Made by a program: the position numbers and the translations under genes | Part shown: piece after piece, positions 10,414 through 22,303 of the stretch | How positions within the stretch are numbered: the stretch's first letter is position 1 | How the letters are laid out: every line of letters starts with the position of its first letter | Assembly (NCBI GenBank): GCA_949592205.1 | Contig: CATIUR010000012.1 | Location: 1,946,501-2,010,500 of the forward strand | Source of the DNA: Helichrysum umbraculigerum | Lineage: Eukaryota; Streptophyta; Magnoliopsida; Asterales; Asteraceae | Direction of reading: 5' to 3' | Length of the DNA: 64,000 bases | Notes under the pieces: generated by a model | The model's database searches: none | What the model saw: only the letters and a program-made list of their open reading frames with translations | What the model was told of the DNA's origin: nothing

Positions 10414-11577
10414 TCAATGCATAGGATAGAGAGCAAGGAAACGCTCAGTGATTTGTGCAATGACATTCTCAACTCCATGACCAAAACTTGGAAAATTAAC
10501 GAAGTGTTCAGTAGCCACTTGCTGAAGATAACCCAAGTCCCAACTGATTTCATTAATTGCCCTATTATTTATTCCCTCAGGTGCCAACACCAATTTATCA
10601 TCTTCCAACTTGTACTCACGTTCAGGGTGGTTTTCCTATAACTCACTTATAAATTCCAAACATGCCTCAGTTATTCCATAATGGTTCCTCATCAATAGAC
10701 TTTTCCTCAAGCACCTCACTCGTCTTTCTATCTTTTGAAGAACTACCTCTTGTCTATTGCTAAGGTCTAGCCCCGAATGTTTGAAAATATTAACCAGCTT
10801 AGTATAAATCTTCACCATTCCATGATTGAAATGTTCCCAAGGGGTTGAAACCTTACTCATGTCAATCAGAACATCTAAGTGAATTCCCAAGTAACTAGCC
10901 AAATCAATCTCACTATAGGGATGGATAAAGTCAGGATGTAGTCTCATTGCTTCCTGCTTGGCCAGATCATCCACTTTAGCTAACATCCTAGGAAGGTAAT
11001 AATGAAGAGTATTAGTTACTAAGAAACGGTGAGGTGTCGGGTCTCTAAGGTGGGCGTCTGACTGCATCAATCTAACCAAATCTCGCAAACCACTCGTAAA
11101 CTCCTTATCTGCCTCGGAACTAGGATGTCCAGTCAATTGATAAACTGCTGTCAACATACGATGAAGACATGATGCCTGATTGGCTAAAAAAGGAAAAGAA
11201 GAATGAATCAAAGCCTCACAAATCTCAGTACATCTCTTTTTCTGAGCATCGAAAAATTTCTTTTCTTCATCAATCCTTGAATCTAATGATTCCCCTAATT
11301 CAGCCAGTGCATTATAATATTGTCAGATGAACCCATACTTACGCTCTATCTCTGCACCCTCAATCACATCCTTAATCATAACAGACTGGTTATCAGTGAA
11401 ATCCAGTGTAGACTTCTTCAACAACTCAACCATAAAAGGAACATCCTCTCCAAATTCCTCGATAGCATCTAACAAACCCTGACAAGATGATATAACAGGA
11501 ACGGGCTTACTGCCCAAATAGGTAGTAGAAGGAACTGTGTCAGTGGAGCTTGGACCTGAATTAGCAGTATCAGCAAC
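10414..11577 (-). pseudogene. ORF1 of element A (SxFPF-module protein), main part
   Basis: Protein family not recognised. One minus-strand frame continues from the ATG at 19040, across the element B insertion, to 10414: about 403 codons, broken by in-frame TGA (11323-11325) and TAG (10636-10638) but with no frameshift. Three module motifs are visible: LLKKSTLDFTDNQ (residues ~68-80), ALIHSSFPFLANQ (~138-150) and NIFKHSGLDLSNRQ (~279-292). Each is followed by a charged helix-like I..I segment. It aligns with ORF1 of B throughout (e.g. PVPVISSCQGLL versus PVPVVSTRGGLI) and ends with the shared ITERFLALYP motif. It occupies the gag position but has no zinc knuckle or recognisable gag fold. Confidence 0.7.
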
Positions 11578-13149
11578 TGATGTGTGCTAAAGTATATGCA
11601 ATTATAATAACAAGTTTAAATTAAGGAAATACTAAATTATACTATCACACAATTCAGGCAAAATTGACCCGTTCATGTAATATACCCTAATAAGTAAGTC
11701 CAAATTCGAACACAAGGAACACAAGAAACGTGATTCTTATTTATAACTAATTATCTATTTATTCTAATTACAGATATTTACAATTATAATACAAATAAAA
11801 ACAAGGATCCAATTTACAATAATCTACAAGATAAGGGGGACGTTTTAGTTCCGAACGAACATATTTATATTTATATTTTTGATACAGATTCTAATAGATA
11901 AGTTTTAAGGAACAACTTAGGTATACTCAATTGGATAAAAGATTATAATTATTCAAACTATTATTTATTAAACTTATTATATGTACTTATGTCTATTTGC
12001 TTTGTTGGCTATTATTACTGGTGATTTACTAATGTAGAAGATCACTTAGGGTTAAGTCAAATCCTCATCATAGCAACACAATCATAAGGTTACGCAAAGT
12101 GTTACTATTTAATACGATCTATCATCAATTTATTATACAATTTTTATGGTTAGGCTTGAATCGCAGTATTACTTTATATTAATGAATCATTCTTAGTTTA
12201 TCGCATAAGGTTAAGATCAAAACATAAACACAATTACTTAATTTATATAAACAGTTTATGGTCATCCTAGTTTAATATAAATCAGTCTAATTATGTCAAG
12301 AATAATCACAAATATATCATAATAAAGAAAACTCTTGTATAATAATCATTCAATAATATAGTTCCAACATAAACATATAATTCAAATAATAAACTCAATA
12401 AACATTCATTCAAACAAATATAATGAAAACCTAATTCACAATTAAATCAAATAAACAATATCATAAATAATTCAATAAGGTTATTAAATTTACAAGGATA
12501 AAGAAATCGAACCAATTGACGAACTAGCTTTTCCTAGGGTTAAAAACCTTCAAACCCTAGCTCTTTAGCCTCCAAAATCGCACCTAAAGTCGACCTAAAA
12601 CCCTAACTTTCGGTTTTAGTATTCTTGAATCGTATATGGTTTAAGCTAATTTGCGCCTCTATTTATAGTTTTCAAAACCGACCTCCCAACCGCCGGTTGG
12701 GTTCTCCAACCGCCGGTTGGAGTTATTTGTTCCGGATCCAACTCCACGTGTCTGCACCGCCTTTAAACCCTAAAGCCCAACCGCTGGTTGGTTAATCCAA
12801 CCGCCGGTTGAATGTTAATTCCAGAATATACTAATTTCGGGCTTGGGCTTAACTTTTGGACTCTCAATCTTCATATCCGGACTTCATTGTCTTCTTGGCC
12901 CAATTCTTTATTTTAACTCTTTTGGTCTTCATTTCTTCAAGGTTTAAGCTCCTTTTTCTTCATTTCTTCATTTTCTTCAGTTTCTTTCAGTTTATGATTA
13001 GTTTTTGCTCATTTTCTTCAATCTTTAATTAAAATACATTTCTGCAAATATTAACAAAATAAATATCTAAAATCATATAAATGCACTAAAATGTATATAA
13101 ATATAGAGATAAATTACTATAAAATATATTATCTATTTGATGCTTATCA
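11578..13149 (-). repeat. 3' LTR of element B
   Basis: Paired with 17415-18987. Contains the GGGGGACGTTTTAGTTCCG block (about 11826-11844), shared with the A LTR (about 19595-19613), showing A and B are related. Confidence 0.93.
12659..12810 (-). promoter_or_regulatory. LTR promoter of B: TATA box with palindrome cluster
   Basis: CTATAAATAG on the minus strand (12659-12668), with four copies of CCAACCGCCGGTTGG upstream: 12686-12700, 12706-12720, 12777-12791 (one change) and 12797-12810 (shortened). Confidence 0.7.
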
Positions 13150-13187
13150 AATATCCCCACACTTAAGTTCTGCTTGTCCTCAAGTAG
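13150..13187 (-). other. Polypurine tract and hairpin H1 of element B
   Basis: Minus strand CTACTTG-AGGA-CAAGCAG (13170-13187, one A-C mismatch), then AACTTAAGTGTGGGGATATT abutting the LTR. Confidence 0.8.
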
Positions 13188-14282
13188 AAAACTGAATAAA
13201 ATTTAAAAATAAGCATCAAACTAATATTTAAGAATCAGAATACCAAGACCAAAAATCTGTTTCATAAATTAAAAATTTAAACAATTTAATTAACATGGAT
13301 AACTATAATGTATAAATAAAATTACTATTATTATTGGTGTAATATATAGCTCATGAATGATTACTAATATATTTGTCCACTTTAAACAATCTATACTTAT
13401 ATTACTGAATACATTTTTATTATTAGTATGTATATTACTTATGATTTCCATATATGATATACCTTTAAATTTAATTATACAATTTTCTTTCATATTCCAA
13501 TTAAATATATGAAATACATTTTTAAGAATCAAGACATTGGTGACAGGTCTGCATTTTCATGCAACAAAGCGACATAACTTGATTCAGGTTTAAGCAAAAC
13601 CAGACTTGGTCAAACCATTTTAGCGACCTCATTAGGTATCTTTTATTTTTAAGACCTTTCAAGTACTTTTGACTTGCGTTTGCTTAATTTTTAATTATAT
13701 ATTAATAGAAACCAGGTCTATACTTTCGTATAACAGAGGAAACCATCAATATATACCCCCAAATGTACTCACATAAATAAAAAGATATATAAAAAATTAT
13801 TGCATAACAAATTTAAAATTTAAGACTTTTTTATGTCATACATCATATTATGTATCATAAAATAATAAACAAATTATATTATTAATTTATTAAAATTCAG
13901 AAATCTTTATATAGATTGCCTATTAGTACATCATATCATATAACTATATATCACTTCCTTTAGTAAAGTAGCTTACGTTATATATACAAAACAGTTAATC
14001 CACATTAAAGTCTAAACTTTCTTAATACAAAACAAAACTTTTAACAAAAATATTCTAACTAATAAATACTTAGTTATTCACTTAAAATTTAAATTTTCAA
14101 AAATTTTTGACAAGACAAACTGAATATTTAATTAAAGAAATTCTTTTTCTTACGAACCCTATCCCCACACTTAAATTATACAATGCCTTCATTGTATAAA
14201 AATTGATAAACAAAAGTGAGTAAGGGAAAGAAAAATAGAACAGAAAAACTCCCCTAACTGAAATTATAAATTTCATCATCGG
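13188..14282 (-). other. 3' non-coding region of element B, with hairpin H2
   Basis: Collinear and partly conserved with 2639-4093 of element A despite lacking an ORF. H2 is TATACAATG-AAGG-CATTGTATA (14177-14198), followed on the minus strand by ATTTAAGTGTGGGGATAGGG. Confidence 0.65.
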
Positions 14283-14531
14283 CTAAGAAAAATCTTCTTG
14301 GTTGATTTCTTCATCTCTTGAAAAATAATATACAACATCCACACTTTCGTAGTTAATCACAATTGCATTTAGCATATGCAATAAGCCTTTAAACCCCTCG
14401 GTATCCCAAGTGGACGAGTTATAGTCTCGTGAGGGTTTCCAGAGAATATACCCACAAAGTTCACAAGATAAACTTATTAAATTTCCAAAAATTCCAAATT
14501 CAATGCATTGTTCTGAAATACTAGTCGCCAA
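14283..14531 (-). CDS. Small unrecognised ORF of element B
   Basis: 82-aa frame (MATSISEQCIEFG...) lying just upstream of H2, the place occupied by the end of ORF2 in A and D. It has an acidic C-terminus (SRDEEINQEDFS) and no similarity I recognise. It could be a remnant of a deleted ORF2 or a chance frame. Confidence 0.3.
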   Translation of the reverse strand: MATSISEQCIEFGIFGNLISLSCELCGYILWKPSRDYNSSTWDTEGFKGLLHMLNAIVINYESVDVVYYFSRDEEINQEDFS

Positions 14532-15580
14532 CTTCTAAAAATGGCAATGTTACAAAAATAAACAAGCAAACAAATTAAACGTACCAAAAATGAAAATTAA
14601 AATGAAAAGTACAAATTAAAGATAGTCCAGAAACACAAACACATGCTACTATTAATTAATTTTTTTATGGGCTTATTGTATCAAAACTTATTAAATTATT
14701 GTTATTCTATCTCTAGTTGGATACCTACAACTATCGATTTCCTAACTCAACACTAGTAAGATTCTAAAATGTGTCCAATCGTTAGCTGCAGGTTGGTTTA
14801 TAGCAACCATTTTAACTTTTATCATATTAACCCTATTTAATTTAATTAGCAATGTTTCCTAAAATTAAATAGCCAAACAATATTCTAATATTAACACACT
14901 AATTCTTTAATAACGTTCAATTTATTAAATAAACTTCATTTACTTTAAATAATTTATTAAAATTCTCTTGTCAATGTTTCATATCATTATCTAGTATAAC
15001 TTTTTATAATAATTATCTTTATAGCAAAAACATATATACAATTCAGATTCCCAAAAATCCTAACTATAAAGAATAATTAAATAAAAGCAATCACTGAATT
15101 AATGTATCCACACCTTAGTAAGAAAATAATACCAATATTCAAAGAAAAACCATTCATTCACTAAGTTAACAATATGTTAAGAATATGGTATGTATGTTAT
15201 TAGTCTAGCATATAACATAGTTAATAACTCATACTTATCAAACCATCACTATAAACATTTTTACGATGTCATAAAAAAAACTTATAAAAGTGAGGATAAA
15301 ATCCAATATGAATCTTAAAATGATTTATTATGCAGGTATAAAATATGGTTATTAAATTGAAACGTATCATACCTTATATAATATAACCGAGATTAATTAT
15401 GAAAACATTTAACCACTTAAATATTACTAAAGAAAAATAAACATGAAAATTATTCCTAAAATAACACATATATTAAAAACTTAATATCTGTCAACAAACA
15501 AATAACTGAAGTTTAAAAGAAATCGTAACTAATAACAAAATGAAAAAACCCCAAATAAAAATAAGAATGTGTGAATGTCT
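14532..15580. other. AT-rich stretch of element B without recognised features
   Basis: About 1 kb, strongly AT-rich, no ORF. In A and D the intron and internal promoter of ORF2 lie in the equivalent place. I see no palindrome cluster here. Confidence 0.5.
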
Positions 15581-16954
15581 TCAAGGTTGATGAACCCATT
15601 CTCGAGCTAGTGGTGAAACATAGTAACAATTTGGTAGCATAAAGGTTATAGGGATTTTCTGATCAGGGGGAAAAATTCTTAAAAAGTATCTAAACATGGC
15701 TTTAGTGATATCAGGTACTTGAGCAGTAGAATCTTCAAAATGTCGGTAATGTTCATCAGCTGCTATTTGCAATTCGTAGAATTCCTCATTATTTTCTTTA
15801 TTGCCTTAGCTACTTGTCCTTCCTCATTAATCACCTTACATCCATTTATTTCCTTAATTTCACGCTCTTGATGCTTACGTCTTAATTCATCCATAAAACC
15901 ATAAAATCCTAAATGTAACATTTCATACTTTCTAGTTGTAGGATTTCTCACTACCTCTTCAACTTCCCATAGTATTCCTTTCATTAACTCTCTCTGACGC
16001 TCAGTAAACAACAATCCCGAAAATATAAACATATTTATCATTTTTGTATAAATCTGAGATAATCTTAAATGAAATAGATCATTGACAAAAATGATTCGTC
16101 CCTTGAAAAATTGACTTAAGCTCCATAATCACATAATTCGCCACATTAACTAATGCCACTTCAGATATCCCCTCCGGAACTTTCCTTCTTAGCTTTTCTT
16201 GTGCGGGATAGTACAAATCATTGATCATTTGATGCGCATAATATTCCACCGTGCAATCTACATAATAAGTGCTGCAATTCTTATAATCTTTTTTTTCCAA
16301 TAAGCTGATCACTTCCTGCAATTCTTCTATCAAACAAATATCTGCCATCTGTGTTGGATTTCCAGTTGCCCAATCCATTTGATGCTTGTAGGATTCCAAT
16401 AAACTAATTTGTTTATCAGAATACGAAAACGGATATCTAGTCAAGGCTCTGTAGACACATGAATACAAAATCTTCTGACCTTCAAAGAAATCTTCCTCTT
16501 GAGCTTCTTGCTGATATAACGTATCCATCAGTTCAGTTACATACTTATCAAAATAGTTCACCATCCGAGTTTGGTTAGGATTATACCAGTCTTCATATTC
16601 TTTTTCAATTTTCTCAATCATATATTTTTGTTCAGGTGTAAAGTCAAAAGTAGATGCTCTGATAGCAGCCATAATATGATATGTATCATTTTTCCCAACT
16701 TCTAAAAGCTGAATCAATCCACCTCTCGTACTAACTACTGGCACAGGTATCCTTCCTAAATTAGTATCTTCAACCTCAGTGTTAATACCTAAATCATTTC
16801 CTTCTTCTTCATACATACTTTCTAAATCCTCTTCATCTTCTTCAGATATAGTATCTAGTGTAGGGTTATCAAATTTCCTAAGAGAATGTTCATCAACACA
16901 GACATCCTTGCATTCCACAGTTTCATTCAAGATTTCCATTTGCTTATTTTCCAT
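15581..16954 (-). pseudogene. ORF1 of element B (SxFPF-module protein), two frameshifts
   Basis: Start chosen at 16954 (MENKQMEIL). Acidic N-terminus (EEDEEDLESMYEEEG), then modules AAIRASTFDFTPEQ, RALTRYPFSYSDKQ and IFSGLLFTERQ, and a C-terminal ITKAMFRYFLRIFPP matching C and D. The first frame stops at 16079, the second covers 15763-16041, and the third (open upstream of 15772) ends at 15581, so two small indels break it. It aligns with ORF1 of A along its whole length. Family and function unknown; gag-position protein. Confidence 0.7.
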
Positions 16955-17391
16955 TTCAATAACAGTTAACGAAGTCTGTATACACAAATTATTACTTAAT
17001 TTAGAACAAATATAGTACAAGTAAAACATATTATACAAATAGAATACATTTACATAATTACACATATTTAATTAAATTTCTTTTACAAAGCTTAGTCAAT
17101 AGATCTCGGTAGCTCCATTGATAGTACACAAAAGCGGAGAAACAGGTCAGCGCTAAGCTTATTAAAAATCTATTTCTTTCGAGAAGCACCTTACCTCTTA
17201 TATGATAAATCAATGAGGTAGGGCTTTACTCTCCTTATACCTTTGTGTTTGTCAGTATTCTCAATGGGTGAGCCGATATTTCTTATTGATTTTGCAAAGT
17301 ATCAGAAATAAAAATTATACAAGTAAAATAATGAGTTTAATTAAAATACACCGCTTCCCCGGTAAAACAAAAGTTCAACCGGTTAAGTGTT
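16955..17391 (-). other. Leader of element B between primer site and ORF1
   Basis: About 440 bp of untranslated leader; no structured motif stood out. Confidence 0.5.
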
Positions 17392-17408
17392 CCCTGGCAG
17401 CGGCGCCA
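17392..17408 (-). other. Primer-binding site of B (tRNA-Asp type)
   Basis: Minus strand TGGCGCCGCTGCCAGGG, the plant Athila/Tat-type site complementary to the 3' end of tRNA-Asp, with one change. It lies 6 bp from the 5' LTR. Confidence 0.85.
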
Positions 17409-17414
17409 AAAACT

Positions 17415-18987
17415 TGATGTGTGCTAAAGTATATGCAATTATAATAACAAGTTTAAATTAAGGAAATACTAAATTATACTATCACACAATTCAGGCAAGA
17501 TTGACCCGTTCATGTAATATAGCTTAATAAGTAACTCCAAATTCGAACACAAGGAACACAAGAAACGTGATTCTTATTTATAACTAATTATCAATTTATT
17601 CTAATTACAGATATTTACAATTATAATACAAATAAATACAAGGATCCAATTTACAATAATCTACAAGATAAGGGGGACGTTTTAGTTCCGAACGAACATA
17701 TTTATATTTATATTTTTGATACAGATTCTAATAGATAAGTTTTAAGGAACAACTTAGGTATACTCAATTGGATAAAAGATTATAATTATTCAAACTATTA
17801 TTTATTAAACTTATTATATGTACTTATGTCTATTTGCTTTGTTGGCTATTATTACTGGTGATTTACTAATGTAGAAGATCACTTAGGGTTAAGTCAAATC
17901 CTCATCATAGCAACACAATCATAAGGTTACGCAAAGTGTTACTAATTAATATGATCTATCATCAATTTATTATACAATTTCTATGGTTAGGCTTGAATCG
18001 CAGTATTACTTTATATTAATGAATCATTCTTAGTTTATCGCATAAGGTTAAGATCAAAACATAAACACAATTACTTAATTTATATAAACAGTTTATGGTC
18101 ATCCTAGTTTAATATAAATCAGTCTAATTATGTCAAGAATAATCACAAATATATCATAATAAAGACAACTCTTGTATAATGAACATTCAATAATATAGTT
18201 TCAACATAAACATATAATTCAAATAATAAACTCAATAAACATTCATTCAAACAAATATAATGAAAACCTAATTCACAATTAAATCAAATAAACAATATCA
18301 TAAATAACTCAATAAGGTTATTAAAGTTACAAGGATAAAGAAATCGAACCAATTGACGAACTAGCTTTTCCTAGGGTTAAAAACCTTCAAACCCTAACTC
18401 TTTAGCCTCCAAAATCGCACCTAAAGTCGACCTAAAACCCTAACTTTCGGTTTTAGTATTCTTGAATCGTATATGGTTTAAGCTAATTTGAGCCTCTAAT
18501 TATAGTTTTCAAAACCGACCTCCCAACCGCCGGTTGGGTTCTCCAACCGCCGGTTGGAGTTATTTGTTTCCGGGTCCAACTCCACGTGTCTGCACCGCCT
18601 TTAAACCCTAAAGCCTAACCGCCGGTTGGTTAATCCAACCGCCGGTTGAATGTTAATTCCAGAATATTCTAATTTCGAGCTTGGGCTTAACTTTTGGACT
18701 CTCAATCTTCATATCCGGACTTCATTGTCTTCTTAGCCCAATTCTTTATTTTAACTCTTTTGGTCTTCATTTCTTCAAGGTTTAAGCTCTTTTTTCTTCA
18801 TTTCTTCATTTTCTTCAGTTTCTTTCAGTTTCTGATTAGTTTTTGCTCCTTTTCTTCAATCTTTAATTAAAATACATTTCTGCAAATATTAACAAAATAA
18901 GTATCTAAAATCATATAAATGCACTAAAATGTATATAAATATAGGGATAAATTACTATAAAATATACTATCTATTTGATGCTTATCA
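17415..18987 (-). repeat. 5' LTR of element B
   Basis: About 2% different from the 3' LTR. The four palindromes are at 18523-18537, 18543-18557, 18615-18629 and 18635-18648. The TATA box reads CTATAATTAG here versus CTATAAATAG in the 3' LTR. Confidence 0.93.
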
Positions 18988-18992
18988 GCAAC

Positions 18993-19040
18993 CTTAACCA
19001 AATTGTTATCATTCGCGTCACTCTCGTAACTTCCGGCCAT
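18993..19040 (-). pseudogene. ORF1 of element A, first 16 codons
   Basis: ATG at 19040 (MAGSYESDANDN...). The frame continues at 11577 after removal of element B and one GCAAC. ORF1 of element C also begins MAG. Confidence 0.7.
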
Positions 19041-19383
19041 TGGATTAATACCTAAATAAAATTAACTCTGAAACACAAACACTATTAACGAAAAGAAAGT
19101 TAGTTAACACAAAATAAATAAAAATAAATATAAATAACATATACAAAATTTTAACTACTAAAAATCCAACCGGCGGATGGATTTCCATTCGCCGGTTGAA
19201 ACTAAACCGCCTAAAAGTTTAACCAATTAAAGGGTAATTTATTTCAACCGGTTAATGAAAAACAACTTTTAATCACGATAAATCAATTTACTTAAACAAA
19301 TTCACAAAAATCTATTTAACCAATTTAAAAATAAAAAGACTTTACAGTTAATAATTCCTATTTAATTAAACAACGCAACCGTT
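19041..19383 (-). other. Leader of element A with a strong hairpin
   Basis: Untranslated leader. At 19166-19199 two near-complementary arms, CCAACCGGCGGATGG and CCATTCGCCGGTTGA, form an approximately 14-bp stem with a 4-base loop. Its CCGCCGGTT core resembles the promoter word of element B rather than that of A. Confidence 0.55.
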
Positions 19384-19400
19384 CCCCGGCAGCGGCGCCA
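19384..19400 (-). other. Primer-binding site of A (tRNA-Asp type)
   Basis: Minus strand TGGCGCCGCTGCCGGGG, 6 bp from the LTR end. Confidence 0.9.
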
Positions 19401-19406
19401 AAAACT

Positions 19407-20952
19407 TGATGCGTGTGAAAGCGCGTATTGTTTTATTATTTATAAATGGAAACACCTTATTTATACTTTTCACATAACCAGGCAAGAATACCTGATCGAA
19501 TGTAAATATAGATTTGGTAAGACCGATTCGAACTTAGGGAACAGTGGTATTTATATAAATAGAATATATTAATTAATTATAAAAGCAGTAAATAGGGGGA
19601 CGTTTTAGTTCCGTACGAACAATTGTTTATAAAACATTAAATTAAAATAAAAAAACTAAATAAAAACTTAAATTAAAATGATAAATAAACAATAATAAAT
19701 ACTAATAGGAAGGAATAAGTAATTGTATAATTAACTTCACTCAGATTCATATATCCCGATTCATCACATATTGATTATCTAATTGTGATTCTTTTATATC
19801 AACTTAATACCAAATTATTCAATGATATTAAATTGAATGTGAACTAGCCAACTTTCCGGATCCAACTAATTCCTACAACTTAGGGTCCAACATTAAACAT
19901 TAATTCAATGTCACAAGATGATCAGTCAATTGTGTGCTTTTCCCTAAATTGAGCATTAAACATTCACAACTTATTATAATTAACTCTAGTGGTATGATTC
20001 AACAATACCCAATAATTACTTATTGTCTTGTTCATTTTAAAGTAGATAATCATCGTTTACTCAACCTATCAGACTCAACATATTTAGCAATGACCAAAAC
20101 ACTAAAATAGTGACCATCAATAATCAATAATCTTAAAGGAAATCAATCTCATTAATCTTATTAACCACGTTGAGCAACAATAACTACTAGTTACCAATAA
20201 ACAAGGTTTCACGAGTAATATAATCGTTTTCAATTAAGTAACTTATTCAATACGCAATTAAAATCAATCAATAATCATAATCCGAGCTAAATCAATTACA
20301 CAATCATTTGAATATTCAGCTCATCATCAAAACAGAAAACTCAGATTATTCAAAGTCAAAATCATCAATGAAATCAAAGTAAATAGAGTTATACCGAATT
20401 GAAAAGACGAACTACGAATAACTAAGATGAATTATCCTCGATGTTAAGCTTTTGTACCCTCAAACTACTAAATAAATTCGTAAAGAAACCCTAAAATTCG
20501 ATAAAAGTCGACTGGAAATAAAAACAAAACGAGTTCTGCATTTTTAGGGTTAAAAACGCGTTTTTATACTTCCTGCCATTTTGATTCATACGGCGTATGG
20601 ATTTTCATACGGCGTATGGATTGATTTCAAGCCCGACCCACGTCCGCGTAACACTGGGCCTCCACCGCCACATCCATACGGCGTATGGAATCCATACGGC
20701 ATATGGATGTAAATTTCAGACGGTTTTCATCATTTTTCTTCTTTTATTCATTTCTTCAACTTTATTCTTCAAATATGCCTCGTTTAACTCGGTTACTGAC
20801 TGTTTTTCGTTCCTTTCTTCATAAACGCTCCATTTCCACATCTAATTGCAAATATGAACGAAACCAATATCTAATCTTAATTAAATGCAATAGAAACATC
20901 CAAGAATAGGGGTAAAATACTACTAAAATATAGTACTTTTGAGCATTTATCA
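19407..20952 (-). repeat. 5' LTR of element A
   Basis: TGATGCGTGTG...ATTTATCA on the plus strand, 1546 bp. Promoter: TATAAAA at 20562-20568 with four palindromes of the CCATACGGCGTATGG type (20586-20601, 20605-20620, 20673-20689 and 20691-20707). Confidence 0.92.
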
Positions 20953-22303
20953 CTCCGATTTCTTCAAGTCTTTTTGTGATTTTTCTCGTAGGTGTGAACA
21001 CGTTGGATATATTTCTGTTTAGTTCTTTGATGCGCGACGTAAAAAACTTGATGCGTCAGGCAGAAACTTCCTCATATATCCAGCGTGAAAGATAGTCGGA
21101 GACTTCATCACTTCTTGGAATGTAAAGTTGCGGAAATGTAAAACACGGGTTGCCTCCCGAGAAGCGCTCTTTTAAAGTCGAGAGCTCGACTTCTTTTCTT
21201 CAGATGATGCTGGATAAGTCCCTAGGGTCCCCTATGTTGATGTTATGGGCCCTAGGTTGCGGGAAAGTGTATCGAGGTGGATAGATTCTCATGAAGTGAT
21301 TGATTATTGTCGTAATCAATTCAGGTGGACTATCTCTCGACACCGCCTTGTAGTTCTGAAGATGCTCTGAAGTGGGCCTTGAAAGTCCTTGAAGTCTGAA
21401 GGTGATGTAGTCGACTGCTTTGGTGACACGCCCATCAGGGTCGGTCATGGTGGTTGTGCTTGTCTTACAAATCTCTCTTGGCGGTGGGTTTTGCCAAAGA
21501 GAGTACACAAACGCCAGGAGTTGCAGTTTTATGTCTTCATAGTTCTTAGTCTTGGGATCTCCATTGAATCTTCTAACAGATGTGCACAGGTCTTCGATTT
21601 GCCGGTGCTGATGGTCATTGAATGGAAAGTTGGATTCTGAGAGACCTAGAGTAAGCTGATGAAGTATCTCCTTGCATCCTGAGTGGAGCATGAAGTTTGC
21701 TCTGGAATTTCTTTTCCGTGCTTGAATCTCCCGTAGATGGATCGTAACAAAAGTGGCGATATCATGTGGCGATTCATGTGTAACCCTAAAGGGTCATTCG
21801 CGCCTTGATTCCTCCTAAACAAGATCACTAAGTTCTTCAATCAATAACTCAATTCGAATTTCTATGGTAGAGTTGATAACCATAGATCCGCTTTCTTTGG
21901 AACTGAGGTGATCTTCTCTACTTAGCGAGTTAAGCAGTGATGTGAGGTCATTCATCGTAGAGATGTCGGCATGGCTTCGGGGATGTCTAGTTGTCTCTTT
22001 CATATGCGCTTTAATGAATCCTAACGTCTCCCATTGTGCTAACGTGAAAGGGATATTAGATCTTTTAAGGGCATTGAAGATCCTAATATATGTCCGTTTC
22101 TGCTGTTGACAGAATTGCAGCTCAGCAGTAGAAAGAGTAAGCAAGTTGACTGCGTTACTAATTCCTCTTACCGCTTTATCGAATCTTTGGATGATTTCGT
22201 TGATTACTTCGGGATCTAGGGTATGTGGTTGGTTTTGGGTGCGTTCAGAATATTTTTCCAGTGTTTTTCCTCTCGTGGGATGGTCGTGGTTAGTTCCCGC
22301 CAT
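20953..22303 (-). pseudogene. ORF1 of element C (SxFPF-module protein)
   Basis: Starts MAGTNHDHP at 22303 but is in frame with the end of gag upstream. Modules NALKRSNIPFTLAQ (residues ~77-90) and LGLSESNFPFNDHQ (~219-232) are followed by the conserved end IYPPRYTFPQPRA. Reading continues past TGA at 21200 through TLKERFSGGNP to the A insertion. In-frame stops are TAG 21815, TGA 21794, TGA 21200 and TGA 21056, with no frameshift. TLKERFSGGNP is encoded by the AGCGCTTCTCGGGAGGCAACCC box (21147-21168); D has the same box at 32705-32726. ORF1 stands here where pol would be expected. Function unknown. Confidence 0.7.

Larger units (their letters stand above)
11578..18987 (-). mobile_element. Element B: complete pol-less Ty3/gypsy element, target duplication GCAAC
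   Basis: Two 1.57-kb LTRs (TGATGTG...CTTATCA on the plus strand) flank about 4.3 kb. Perfect GCAAC duplications lie at 11573-11577 and 18988-18992. The insertion splits ORF1 of element A after codon 16. By eye the LTRs differ at roughly 30 of 1570 positions, so it is fairly recent. It encodes a frameshifted ORF1 and no ORF2, RT or integrase. Confidence 0.93.
2043..20952 (-). mobile_element. Element A: pol-less Ty3/gypsy element, minus strand, with three nested insertions
   Basis: Reading on the minus strand: 5' LTR (20952-19407), Asp-type primer site, leader, ORF1, internal promoter, intron, ORF2, structured 3' non-coding region, polypurine tract, then the 3' LTR, which is cut by the copia element. 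Removing B, solo LTR G1 and the copia leaves roughly 8 kb in the window. No protease, RT or integrase can be read in it. It is itself inserted in ORF1 of element C; the first bases after its 5' LTR are CTCCG. Its left end is outside the window, so the duplication cannot be confirmed. Confidence 0.85.

Noticed and set aside
12541..12605. AAACCCTA-type repeats as interstitial telomeric sequence (also about 18390-18445)
   Set aside because: Only single scattered telo-box motifs in an LTR leader, not a telomere array.
21147..21168. AGCGCTTCTCGGGAGGCAACCC as a regulatory box
   Set aside because: In C and D it is readable as the end of ORF1 (RF-GGNP or RFLEGNP), so a coding explanation suffices here, although similar strings occur in other plant gypsy elements.
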